A stretch of 64,000 nucleotides of DNA from Imbricaverruca yamaguchii. Taxonomy: Eukaryota > Arthropoda > Thecostraca > Neoverrucidae. The notes beneath the pieces are model-generated. The model was not told the origin of the DNA and searched no databases. It saw only the letters and a list, made by a program, of their open reading frames with translations. The position numbers were made by a program, and so were the translations under genes. Shown here piece after piece: positions 53,568 through 64,000 of the stretch. Where the stretch lies: the NCBI GenBank assembly GCA_034440575.1, contig JAOTOL010001316.1, positions 446,001-510,000 of the forward strand, given 5' to 3'. The first letter of the stretch is position 1. Each line of letters starts with the position of its first letter.

Positions 53568-56494
53568 TGTAGGGGTGGCGGCTCTGCCGTCGGTGGGGTG
53601 TGTGGGGTGGTGGCGGGTGTGGGTGGGGTGGGTGTGGTGAGTGGGGTGGGGGTGTATGGGTGTGTGGGTGTGTGGGATGTATCCGTGATGTAAACTGTGT
53701 GTTAAAATGTAACATCTAGCGTGTTGTATCTGTTGCTAACCTCACTTAAACTGGACTGAGTGGTATGGGTGTGTGAAATGTATTCTTTGATGTGCCCCAA
53801 ATTAAACTGAAACTGGAACTGTAACTGGTGTACGAAGTGGGTGTGTACCATGTATTCTAGATTTTTGATGCTGCCTAAACTCGAATGAAACTGATTGAAC
53901 TACTTGAACTGACTACTGAACTTATTGATGGCTTGACCTAACTCCCTCCTTTGTTCATTGTGCCTATGTCAGTGGTGTATTATGTTGTTTTTCACCGCCA
54001 ATTCCACCACACATCCCCAAACCCCAGCCGTCGTGATGTTAGCTTGAGTTGCCGTCCCTAACACGAATTTATATATGTGCGAGGTCAAAGTTTTGGGAAC
54101 ACCATATAGGTAAGTGAGAGTCTTTAGGCAGATTATAATTAATACGTTGCATTAGAGAATTGATGATAATGACATTCACCATTGGTTTGAATGACATGTC
54201 CGTGTTGGGACTTTTTGGACGCTAGTATTAGTATAATTTTGTGCAATGTTCCGCACGAAATAGGTGCCTGTGTTGTGCCCCAAGCGTCTTCCGCTGATCC
54301 TTAAATCTACCTACTCACGTTCATTCCCCTCATTTTCTTCACATTCGCTCGCCCCATTCATGCTCTCCTTATTAATTAATGAATTGCTTGGTCCCCAAAT
54401 TTAGCTCCCGACCCCCCCCCCCTTTTCAGCGGTACACAAACACATAGATCGACAGACCATTGCTCTAATTTTGATGGTATTACCGGGCCGAACAAGTAAA
54501 CCTTTCACTGACAATCATGGCTGGCCTAGCCATTATTAGCAGCGTTTCTCGCCTGGACAGTCTTAACTGCAACGAGGGGGCTCATCGTACTGACTCCGAG
54601 GGCTGATACAAGTGCTCTGATGTCTCTGATCGACACACCTAGCCTTAAGTTCGATCGATGCCGCGCCGGGCCTTATTCGTCGTACACTTGCGACCAGGTC
54701 TGACATATCCTACGGGCGGGCACGGATCCATACCACGTTGGGCACGTACCCGGTCGACTTATATCCTAGCCAGCCTTACCTCTTTAGCCTGGGTCTTATG
54801 GCATGCCAACCCGTTCATCATGCCCGTCGAACTGTCTGCACCAACCGTGCCCACGTGCAGAGTTCGGGGGTGGACAAACCACCGGGCAATGTTTTGCCTA
54901 TACCCACCCTATAGTCCGGCGCCAGACTTCCGGCGAACGCACTGTGGTGGCCCCTTTACCAGCCCCTCCCACATGCATACCATGTTCGCCACCTCACCTC
55001 TGGATCGCAGAGGCCAGCGTGATTTTGCGGTCAAAGATCCAGAGCAGGTGAACTAATACCCCCGAAGTGTCCGTTCATCGCACCCTCTGGCAATCAGGCC
55101 TTAACCAAACGCGCCTCATATATATAACAGTAATAATATTTTAGGCAATTTAACTCGCTTCAACATTCACCGCCATCGCTCGGAAACGTTCTGTCCATAG
55201 GAGGACGGCTGGCAGGCCGGCTGCCTCGCTTATACATTTACTTTATAGTACAAATTGATATCATGCACATATCCAAGCATAATTGTGTAAATCATTCCAC
55301 CTTGTCAAGAAGTGCTCATGGTACGATCTCCATCTATGGGTCGGCTGTTGATGACCCGGTCATAGCGCGCGCACCCCTCATCACCCGCGGCACGGACGCC
55401 ATTTTAATTCTGGACGTAAATATCCTCCCCTCCTGGCGCCTGGTCGCTGAGGTATTTACTACGCGGGCACCGTTCGTTAGGGTCGTAGGTCTGACGCCAT
55501 CCATTGCTGCACTCTATCTTATTTTATCCGGCCTTTCTCTACCTCTCCTTCCGTCCGTCACTGCCGAAATGCCACCACCGGTCTGCTGATGCCACTAGAG
55601 AATTTATATGCTTACTCTAATATATTTGTCCTTGCATACACCGCATCGCATCGCACTACGCACACACTGCTCATATACATCCCGCCATCTACGACATCTC
55701 CGTCCACCTCCTCCACATCCTAAACTTATCCTATTTGGTCCCCCCCCCCATGAGACAGGTCGCTCTCAGCAATGAATTTGGTGAGAAGGCAGAAGCTGCG
55801 GAATTTTGGTTGGTTCGGTGGGAAAGAGGATGACACGCCAGAAGTTTAGCACTCACATTTCCGATGGTGAGTGGCGAGTGGCCTTGGCTGAGTGCTTCTT
55901 CTCCTCCATCCGAAAACTCAGCCATCTGGCCACCGATGGACGGCCCTCAGGCGTCGGTCCGGCGTCCGCTGCTGAGCAGGTTCCAGACCCTTCTCCCCGC
56001 GTCTCTCCTCTCTTCCTCTCCCTTCCTGTTCTGCTCTGTTCTCTTGAACTTGCTATTGCTCCGCCTCTTTTTTCCTGTACCCACTCTCAGGGCTTCGGGG
56101 GTGAGCTCCTGATTGGTTTTTAGTTTTTTTTCTGGCTTGAGTGGCGGCGTCTTCATGTCCGGGCCACCGACCTCACGGGTCGATGACCCTTCTTCCGGGG
56201 TGCTTGCACCACCGGTACCCTCGCGGAGGTGCCGAGCCGTTACCCGGGTTTGCCCCGGATGTTATTGCCGGGACCGCCCCTTTGATCTTGGGCGCCGACG
56301 CAACTAGCATGTGCGGTTTGTTGATGGAACCGCCGCTTTGACGTAGGCGCCAGCGCCATACACGGGCGCTTTCCGGGCAAGTGTTTGTACGGGACGGGTA
56401 AGACGGCCAGGATCTGACTGGATGTCTGGCGGCCTGTTCGGATAGGAAAATATATAAATTTTGGTGCCGAAAAATGTAAATCTCCTTACACAAT
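53564..56494. mobile_element. Unidentified 2.92-kb insertion with candidate 4-bp TSD
   Basis: CAAT stands at 53564-53567 and 56491-56494. The insert (53568-56490) begins TGTAGGGGTGGCGG and ends CTCCTTACA. TG...CA ends with a 4-bp duplication fit an LTR element, perhaps a solo LTR. TTGT...ACAA read as short inverted ends would fit a DNA element instead. The first 130 bases are a GT/GGT-rich repeat. No transposase, gag or pol was found. Open frames at 54658-55056 and 55263-55589 have no recognised domain. Confidence 0.7.
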
Positions 56495-56650
56495 CATTAT
56501 AAGAATAGAGGGCTTCCTTTTCAGTATTACAGGGAGGGCTGATTCACAGATTTGGTGGGTAACAGGTTGAGTGTACAGAGTGCAACCAAGAAGGGCCCTT
56601 GTGGCTCATAGTTGCGCTAATCTTTTATGTCTTTATGTCTATGTCTTATG

Positions 56651-56984
56651 GCTCCAATCCATTTTTGTTACTGGCCTAATGCATTTTCGAAACCCCTGCT
56701 CGTTTTAGTGTTTTTTTTTTTTGGAGGGGGGGGGGGGGCACCGATGATTTTTGTTTACGTGTCGGAGCGTTTTTGAAGATCCAGATGTCTATTTAGCGCC
56801 CGGTCTTTTTGTTCGTTTTGGAACCATGTTGCCTTTTGCGGCCGCAGACACTTTTTCAGGCCCTTCAGACACCCTAACATGGCTATTTGGTCTCAGGCTC
56901 CTGCATTGCCGTCGCCTGCAGCGACACGGCCTACTACCACGTCTCAAAATCAACTGAGAAGCACCCGCCCCCCCCCGACGACGT
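56651..56984. other. Stretch before LINE copy H, nothing recognised
   Basis: It contains a T run and a G run (56713-56737) and no recognisable feature. Confidence 0.5.
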
Positions 56985-57269
56985 GACACCTTTCCGTAGT
57001 GGAGGATGGAGTGCCCCAAAGACCCGGCGACCATCGTACCGGCGAGGGGTGAGACCAAGAGTGCCTCACTCGTCCTTCCATCCATACGTTCCCAGTCCAA
57101 TCCCAATCTCATTCCAACATCCATGTCCTTCATCTAGCCCTGCAACACCAACTATCCATACTATGACCAGGCAGGGCAACTTCCCCGGTCCTGTCCACCA
57201 GCTCAGTTTTATCGGGGTAACCGTGCCCCCTCGGCCGCCCCCCGGGGTTGGCAGAGTCCTGGAGGTTGA

Positions 57270-57307
57270 GGTCCCCCGTCGCACGGTGCTAGTTGTGACG
57301 GGGGACC
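57270..57307 (+). promoter_or_regulatory. Conserved hairpin in the LINE 5' UTR (copy H shown)
   Basis: GGTCCCCCGTC (57270-57280) and GACGGGGGACC (57297-57307) are perfect 11-base inverted arms. The stem can extend through CGCA/TGTG with one wobble pair. The same hairpin stands in copy B (19653-19690, one G-T pair) and copy F (43269-43306, one mismatch). Copy A has a weakened version (about 10048-10087). Copy C keeps only the right arm. Function unknown; retention across copies suggests a structured leader. Confidence 0.75.
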
Positions 57308-57626
57308 AACACACCTCTTTGGTCCCGATATCCCGGAGGGGCGGGCGGGCCCGTGAGGCCTCACGCGGGCCAAGTGGCTGGTCTCCTCTGGCTGGGGGAC
57401 TGGGACTCTTCCCGGTGCCCGCCTGCCCGGCCGGCCGGGGCAAGGGGTGGGCGGTGCTGGGTCCCGGTCGGGGTGGTGAGTCTCTCTCCCGACCGGGCGA
57501 AGGCGCCGCCTGCCCCGTATAGCTCCGCGGTCGTCTGATGACCTCCCGCTTGTGGGGCTCAGGCAACCTCCCAGTAGGGCCCCAATGTGGTGGGACGTCT
57601 GCGGAGCCGAGACATAAACATACTGC

Positions 57627-59398
57627 ATGGCAACCAAAAACCCAAAAAAAAAACACCTCGCCTGTTCCCTCTAGGAGGGGACAGACCAGCAGAAATTCTC
57701 ATCTTCCTGCACCCCGTATTCTCATAATCAAGTCGGCAGAAGAAGGCAAAAGTTTGACCTCGTTTGCACCATTCCAACGAAAAGAAGCGTGCGACAGGAT
57801 GGGGGAGATACTGAGGTGCCAAAAACTCAGAGACGGTGGCCTAGAGGTTGAATTTAAATTTACAGATGACGCAAGGAGAGCGATGGAAACAACGGAACTA
57901 AAGTACACAATACGAGATGAAAGCAGCAGGCGAACGGTCGCCGTAAATATCAAGGTCTTTCCCCATAATACAAAAAAAAATGCGTGATCAACTGCTATGA
58001 CCTAAGAGATGCGTCGGACGCTGACATCTTGGATGGATTGGCAGAGTGGGGTGTGGTAGAGGCAAGAAGAATCACCATCAGGAAAGGACAAGAAACCCAA
58101 AGAACTGACAACTTCATATTAACATTCCACACAACGTACCTTCCTGAGTTCATCTTTGTCGGATACGTTCGCGTAAAAGTTCGTGTATTTGTCCCAAACC
58201 CAATGCGATGCTTCAGATGTTCACGTTTTGGTCACACGTCACAGCACTGCAGAAATAGCGAGACGTGTGGAAGATGCAACAGAGCATATCAGGGACAAAT
58301 GCGAAGCGGACTACCCAAAGTGCTCTAACTGTGGCCCCAACCAAGAACCTCACACTGCTTATGACCGATCTTGTCCGATTTTTCTAAAAGAGAAGGAGAT
58401 AGTCGCGATAAAATTTTCCAAAAAGATCACATTTCGGGAGGCACGTGAGTTATATGAGGCAGCCCGCCCGAGAATATCATATGCAGCAATGGCGCAACCG
58501 AACTTCACAACCACACAACGGACTCGCACTAAACATCTCGCTGGCCACACATACACACAGCCCGACATGGCCTCCGAGCTAGTAGCTCAGCTCATGACCC
58601 TTTTGCGGTCTTTTGGAATGTCCCTGTCGTCGCCTGAAAAACCGAGGAAGCCAATCCAATACGACGAGGCGATCGAGGTTCCACCCACCACGAGTGGATT
58701 CCCCGTTCGCCCACCTGAGGCCCCTCTCAGATCAATCATCAAGGGTGGGGAGTGGACTCTGGTCCAACGGTCCAGGAGGCCCCCTCAGTCCACCCTACCA
58801 ACTCAGAGGTACCCATCTACCCCATCACCTACCTCGAAATCCCCACTTCCCACGTCCCATCAACCCCTCATCGCCCCTTCGCCCCCTTCAATCCCCAGCA
58901 CCACCCCCAAATCCCTCATCTCCGCTTCCTCCATACCTGAACCTCCTCCCCTTCCCGTGAGCCAGGCTTCGCCCCCCACCCTCGGCTCCCACTTCCGCGC
59001 CTACATCTCCGTCCCGACGACCAATCAAAATCCCGAACATCCACTTTCAGGAAGCCGAGAGTCGTGCCCGAGAGGCAAAAAGAGCGCGGCTTATCGAGAT
59101 GGAAAGGGCCCGCGAGAGGAATCGCCAAGAAGCCGAGAAGGCTCCTCGGAGGCCGGCCACCCTATCGCCACGACGGCGAGTGGAGGGACCGGCTCCGTCC
59201 CCCAATGAGATGGGCTCTCCTCCGCCCCCGCCCCGTCTGGGGCCCCGAAAACGAGGCCTACCACCATCAGGCTCTCCACCAGGGGGTGAGTCGCCGAGTT
59301 CCCGCCCAAGGACCCAGTCCCCAGGACCAGATCGGGCTGGAACTCCCGGCTTGCCAGAGTTCCTCTCTGTTGGGCGGAGAACGGAGCCAGGGCTTTAA
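57627..59398 (+). pseudogene. LINE copy H ORF1 (gag-like), broken
   Basis: ATGGCA at 57627. Pieces in different frames are the N-terminal part to 57987 (CQKLRDGGLEVEF; frame lost at an A run near 57970), INCYDLRDASDADILDGLAE and the first knuckle CFRCSRFGHTSQHC (57984-58260). A 341-codon frame (58183-59208) follows with CSNCGPNQEPHTAYDRSC, ITFREARELYEAA and GEWTLVQRSRRPP. The last part (59099-59398) has the family C-terminal motif (KRGLPPSGSPPGGE, SRPRTQS). A ~590-residue protein is implied for the intact family. Confidence 0.86.
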
Positions 59399-59489
59399 CT
59401 TCTTCCTTTTTTTCTTTTCTTTTTTAAATCTTAACCACTTCTAGTTCTCGCACCATAGTTAACTCTGGTCAACCATTTTCCTTCAGACG

Positions 59490-60973
59490 GCCTAGTTTTA
59501 CAATGGAACTGTAGGGCTGTGAGGACCAGTTTGGAGGAACTTCAAGTTATCATCTGTGAGCACACCCCTGTAGCCGTATGTTTGCAGGAGACGTAGCTTT
59601 TAGACAGAAACCCGTTTTATTTAAGAGACTATCAGGTCTTTCGTAAGGACAATCCAACAGACACAGTGGCACATGGGGGTGTCCTGGTGGCTGTCCATCA
59701 CAGTTTCCCTACGCTTCCGCTTACTCTGCGGACGAACTTGCAAGCGGTGGCAGCAAGGGTGTTCTTCGGACACAGACATATCACCATTTGTTCAATTTAT
59801 CTCCCACCTGGCGGACCGTTACCCTCATCAGAACTTGGACGCCTGCTCACCGAACTTCCTCCTCCCATTTGACTTCTGGGTAACTTCAATGTGCACCACA
59901 CAACTTGGGGGTGCGCTATCAGTAACACCCGTGGGCGACAACTCGACACATTCCTCCTCGAGGAGTCGCTATACATACTTAATACAGGCACGCATACTCA
60001 CATAGCATTACCATCAGGAAGTACATCCGCCCTGGATATTAGCGTGGCCAGTCCGAAGTTGGTAGAATCTTTAGACTGGTCTGTTGACTCAGATCCTAGA
60101 GGTAGCGATCATTTTCCGATTTGGCTTCAGTTTAGCAATGTAGCCATCCTTGGCACAAGACCGCAACGCTGGAACTGCAAGAAGGCTGACTGGCCTGATT
60201 TTGCCGAAAAATTGGAAGACATTTTTATTCAACACGGGAATGGTAGTGCAATATCAATGGAGGATTTCACCTCAATAGTCTTGGATTGTGCAGCAAGCTG
60301 TATCCCACGTACTTCTGGCAAGCCTCGACGCGCGCCCGTGCCGTGGTGGACAGAACAATGTCGGGAGGCCATTCGTGCTCGCCGACGTGCTTTCCGAAAC
60401 TTTGACCGCAACAATACGTCGGGAAACCTGATAGCTTTCCAACAAACCAGGGCAGCCGCACGGCGTACCATCCGGGAAGCCAAGAGAGCGTCATGGCGAC
60501 AATATGTTGGTAAGCTGAACCGGCTCACTCCTACGACACAGGTATGGTCCCAGATAAAACGAATATCCGGACGCTCTAGATCGACGCCATTGCCAGTGTT
60601 GCACGCCGCAGGTGACACTGTCACACAACCCCTGGACGTGGCGAACATTATTGCTCGCACCCTCGCTGACCGAAGCCTAAGTTGCGATTTAAATTCCACT
60701 CTTAGTCAACACGCGACTCGCTCCGAAGCATCGAAAATCGACTTTACCACCATTGAAACACGTAGCTATAATGAGCCATTCTCGATGGATGAGCTAACAA
60801 ATTGCTGTACTGCGCCCCGTGGGCATCAGGAGTCATCGTCAAGAATTTCACGGAGGGAGGAGGTAGTGCTCGCCAGGATACGGATAGGACACACCTATGC
60901 CACCCACGGCTACCTGCTGCAGAATCAGGACAGACCGATGTGCGCTCGTTGGGATGTCCCATTAACGGTCTGA
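59490..60973 (+). pseudogene. LINE copy H ORF2, RT and RNase H deleted
   Basis: The start word tacaatggaactgtag (59494) is shared with the other copies, but TAG stops the frame at once. Endonuclease residues include LNTGTHTHIALPSGSTSALD and SDPRGSDHFPIW. The 360-codon frame 59891-60970 continues through RAPVPWWTEQCREAIRARRR and the linker to FSMDELTN, and then joins the C-terminal QDRPMCARWDVPLTV. The first Cys pair of the CPRC motif is changed to CARW. Confidence 0.83.
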
Positions 60974-61285
60974 CACATCCTTCTGGTGTGCCCTCGTTTC
61001 GCAGCCAAACGAAGACGACACTTTGTATCCGCACTGACGATGACAAATCTTCTTGGTGATGGGTCACGTGTGATTCAGAATGGACAACTATTCGAGTTTT
61101 TGTCTCAAATACGATTTGCTGTCATATATCCAGGGAGGTAAATATATCGGTCTCGTTTGGCCATAGTGAGTGTTCCCTAAACGTGAAAGTAATCCTGGAC
61201 GGAACATAAAACCTAGGTAGACAGGAACACAGTTATGGGCGCTTTATGATCAACATGGTCGATGCGTCCTAAAGCCCAAATAACT

Positions 61286-62970
61286 AACTAACTGAGAAGC
61301 ACCAGAGCTCTCTCATCGCCGGCGCTGAACCAGCACCAACATGTGCACCTGTTGGATCAGAACCTCCAAAGATAAGAGGCTGAAAGGCGGGCTCGCAACT
61401 CACAGAAATGAAGCGGACCCATGTGGTGGCCCGAGAAGAGACGGATAAAGCTCTCCTCACTAAGACGGCCACTCCGTCTACTTGGAGGCGAAAAGAGGAC
61501 CCGTCCGAGTTTAAGGGATTCATCCAGGATTGACCCGCCTCCACCGCCTCGGTTGACAGTTCCCCATGTCCGGACGGGCGACCGGCACGCGCTGAGAAGC
61601 GCGCGCTGCCATGGATGTCGTCACCCCCTGAAGGGAGCCCGCTACGTGCTCGCCCAAGGACATCGTCACTTGGTGCGGATGCCAGGAGAGACCTGACAGG
61701 CACCGTAGATCCAACCAACGAACCAGTAGCCAGAGTTGTGACCGACTTTTTGGTCATGTTGACAATAACTCTAGTAACTTCTAGGCAACTACCAGAGTGC
61801 GCTTTCTAATTTTACAGTGGAACATTCGCAGTTTTAGAGCTAATCTTACTGACCTGCAGCGAGTTTTATCTGTCGAAGTTCCTATGGTTGTTTGTCCCCA
61901 AGAGACAAAACTAGCGCCCGGTATCCACTGCTCTATAAATGGATATTCCATCTTCCGCAAAGATGTAGGCGGGATCGACGCCGTGGCACACGGAGGCACT
62001 ATGTTGGCGGTGCACCACAGCATACCAGTGCAGCAGGTCCCATTGTGCACTTCGCTACAGGCAGTTGCGGCACGTGTGGCCGTTTCCCGCCGTGCAATGA
62101 CTATATGTTCCGTATACCTACCGCCTGGAGTTCCTCTTCCTGGTGTAGAACTAAGGCGGCTAATGGCAGAGCTCCCCCTCCGGTCTTTTTAGTGGGCGAT
62201 TTGAATTGTCATCACTGGCTGTGGATGCAATTACGTTAACGCTCGCGGGAGACACTTGGAACGTTTTATCCACGAAAAGTCCCTCTTTCTTTTGAACACC
62301 GGCGCGCCTACCCACATTAGTCTGCCTTCTGGTAGTACATCGGCTTTAGATCTGAGCTTCTGTAGCCTACTCTGGGCTCAAAGCTTGGAATGGTCCGTGG
62401 ACACTGATCCACTTGGGAGTGACCACATGCCGGTATGGTTGGAATACAAGGATAGAACTGTTCTTGGACAGAGACATCGACGGCGGAACCTACGTAAGGC
62501 CAACTGGATGGAATTTGACGCCAAACTTATGGCGAAATTCACATCTGACGACGAACATCCACCATCAGTAGCCGACATTACGCAGCGACTCAATGACACT
62601 GCCACTGCCTGTGTCCCGCTGACAATAAGAGCACCCTGTCGCATTCCGGTGCCGTGGTGGACCCTGGAGTCCCGGAACTCCATTCTGACCCGCAAACGGG
62701 TTTTTCGAGCTTTTAACCGACAGAACACAATGGCTAACCTTCAGAAAGGCCAGAGCCTTTGCGAGTAAGACTGTTCTTGAGGCCAAGCGGGTATCCTGGC
62801 GCAATTATATCGGAGGCATCACCTCTTCCACACCCCCAGCCGAGGTGTGGGCTCGCATAAAAAAATCGGTGGCAAATTCTCTCCCACTCGATTGCCCGTC
62901 TTACGGTCGGGCGGTCGTGATGTATTTTAGCCATTTGAGGTTGCGAACGAGATTGGCGGAGCTTTCCACA
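61286..62970 (+). mobile_element. I/Nimb-like LINE copy I (ORF1 end and endonuclease)
   Basis: An ORF1 C-terminal part (about 61400-61710, with KRALPWMSSPPEGSPLRA and RPRTSSLG) leads to ORF2 from 61803 (LQWNIRSFRANLTDLQRVLS). The endonuclease continues with QETKLAPG and AHGGTMLAVHHSIPVQQ, then in another frame LVGDLNCHHWLW and SDHMPVW (62256-62768). It breaks off near 62970 in the linker after the endonuclease, before RT. Confidence 0.82.
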
Positions 62971-64000
62971 GCGCCCCTGGGGCAGGAGGGAGTGAGTGGC
63001 GTGAAGTGCAGAGGAGGAAGCGTCCCACAAAGTCACCGGTGACCACCTCATCGCTTCCCACCAACACCACAGCTGCATACCCGACTTCAACATCCAAACC
63101 GGCCACGCGCTCTCTCTCCCATGCATCTGGATACCCCTTGGTAGTTAAGCCAAGCGCCCCACGAGTTGCAGTGCGCTACGGAGACCCGGACTTGGGGGAC
63201 CGGGGACGTACAGCCCGACGGCTATCTGCTTCCTCGAGCCCGGAACCCGCGGGCCATCAGCCTGCAGTGGCACCTCCGCCTTCGGCGGGTACGCCTTCGC
63301 CACGCAGGCGAGTCGAGGGCCCGACTGGCCCGTCTAGATCGATGGGTCCGCCACCACCGCCGCCTCGCTTGAACCCCCCACCGGTGACTGGGCCTAGCGG
63401 CATGGCGCGCGCTGAGAAGCGCGTGTTTCCCTCCACGGCGTCACCCCCTGAGGGGCCTACACCACGATCACGCCCAAGGACATCCTCGCTCGGTGCATAT
63501 CAGTACACCCACTCGAAGCAGTGTGCAATTACACCGTTACACCGTTTTACGAAAAGATGTATCGTCTAGCACTGTGTCACATGGCGGTGTGTTACTTCCT
63601 GTGCACAACTCTGTCCCGTTCACACATGTGCCTCCTCTTCAAATATTTAGTGCATTGCTGCTGGTGTAGTAATAAATCGCCGTACCGTTTCCATATGTAG
63701 TATATACCTACCACTGGGTAGACTGTTTCCACTTTCTGATCTTTCTGAAACTGTGGCTCAACTCACACCACGGGTGATGGTGTGTGGCGATTTTAATGCA
63801 CACCACTCTCTTTGGGGCTCAACAAAGATTACTAACCGTGGGCGTGCAATGGAACGTTTTATAAGCGATTTCTTTTTCTGCATTCTTAACACGGGAACAT
63901 CAACACATATTACACTACCGACTGGTCAGACGTCCGTGCTGGACCTCACTCCGCAGTCCAGAAATTGCACCTGTCTTAGAATGGTCGGTTGCTAGCGACC
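62971..64000 (+). mobile_element. I/Nimb-like LINE copy J (ORF1 end joined to endonuclease; runs off the window)
   Basis: It starts within the ORF1 tail (SEWREVQRRKRPTKSPV, near 62990). It carries PSPRRRVEG and the C-terminal motif (KRVFPSTASPPEGPTPRSR, to about 63500). The sequence then jumps straight into the endonuclease (VSHGGVLLPVHNSVP, from about 63570, and VCGDFNAHHSLWGS at 63780-63820), skipping the start of ORF2. The element continues past the window end. Confidence 0.8.

Larger units (their letters stand above)
51690..56650 (+). mobile_element. CR1-like LINE with a 2.9-kb insertion
   Basis: RT sequence at 51690-53567 and the family 3' end at 56495-56650 (CATTATAAGAATAGAGGGCT onward) are parts of one element. 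The copy at 1-690 has the same words uninterrupted (cagcatagacaa then ccattataag). The insertion occupies 53568-56490. Confidence 0.85.
56985..61285 (+). mobile_element. I/Nimb-like LINE copy H, internally deleted
   Basis: The 5' UTR (56985-57626), ORF1, endonuclease and linker of ORF2, then directly the C-terminal Cys/His part and the 3' tail (hairpin near 61237-61268 and AACTAACTAACT at 61274-61285). The RT and RNase H domains are missing: after FSMDELTNCC at about 60815 the text goes to REEVVLARIRIGHTYATHGY. Both ends of the element are retained. Confidence 0.87.

Noticed and set aside
54658..55589. Open frames in the 2.9-kb insertion (132 and 108 codons)
   Set aside because: No domain, Pro/Ser/Thr-rich composition and no supporting structure.
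42435..64000. Final C-terminal exon of LIN9
   Set aside because: I looked on the plus strand for the remaining LIN9 C-terminal pattern and did not find it. It may lie beyond the window.
1..64000. CRISPR arrays, operons, ribosome binding sites or other prokaryotic features
   Set aside because: Spliced exons, SINEs and LINEs show a eukaryotic nuclear genome, and the tandem arrays here have no spacer structure.

Overview
The window is eukaryotic nuclear DNA from an invertebrate metazoan; an arthropod is plausible, but the sequence does not settle the phylum. It has spliced exons with GT/AG borders, tRNA-derived SINEs, LINEs that encode reverse transcriptase, a Gypsy-type element and DNA transposons. 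I recognise one host gene, LIN9, the MuvB/DREAM cell-cycle transcription subunit. It is on the + strand, in seven recognisable coding exons from 8970 to 42257. A LIN9 start codon and the expected C-terminal exon were not found, so the gene probably runs out of the recognisable region at both ends.

Layout. 1-8969: remains of a CR1-like LINE on both strands, a SINE, a 60-bp tail-only retrocopy and gene-poor AT-rich DNA. 8970-9235: first recognisable LIN9 exon. 9236-31119: one ~21.9-kb LIN9 intron packed with mobile elements. These are LINE copies A-E (I/Nimb-like, with zinc-knuckle ORF1 and ORF2 carrying endonuclease, RT and RNase H), a minus-strand Gypsy-like element split by a 1.33-kb TTAA-flanked transposon, and a hAT-like element inside LINE copy B. 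31120-42257: six more LIN9 exons. Their introns hold SINEs, a 3.4-kb long-inverted-repeat element and minisatellites lying on the exon edges. 42957-64000: LINE copies F-J, a second TTAA-flanked transposon, a second tail-only retrocopy, and a CR1-like element cut by an unidentified 2.9-kb insertion.

How the parts relate. SINE-1 (three full copies, one fragment) ends in the same hairpin plus CCAA/AACT-type tail as the I-like LINEs, so it looks like a LINE/SINE pair that shares the LINE machinery. Two further insertions, 60 and 57 bp long with 14-15 bp target-site duplications, consist of almost nothing but that tail. In LIN9, several splice sites (the acceptor of 34185-34374 and the donors after 34374, 39664 and 42257) sit inside or at the edge of tandem repeats.

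Nearly all mobile-element reading frames are broken by stops, frameshifts or internal deletions. Short motifs were read by eye from the sequence and compared with remembered family features. No alignment or database search was run.
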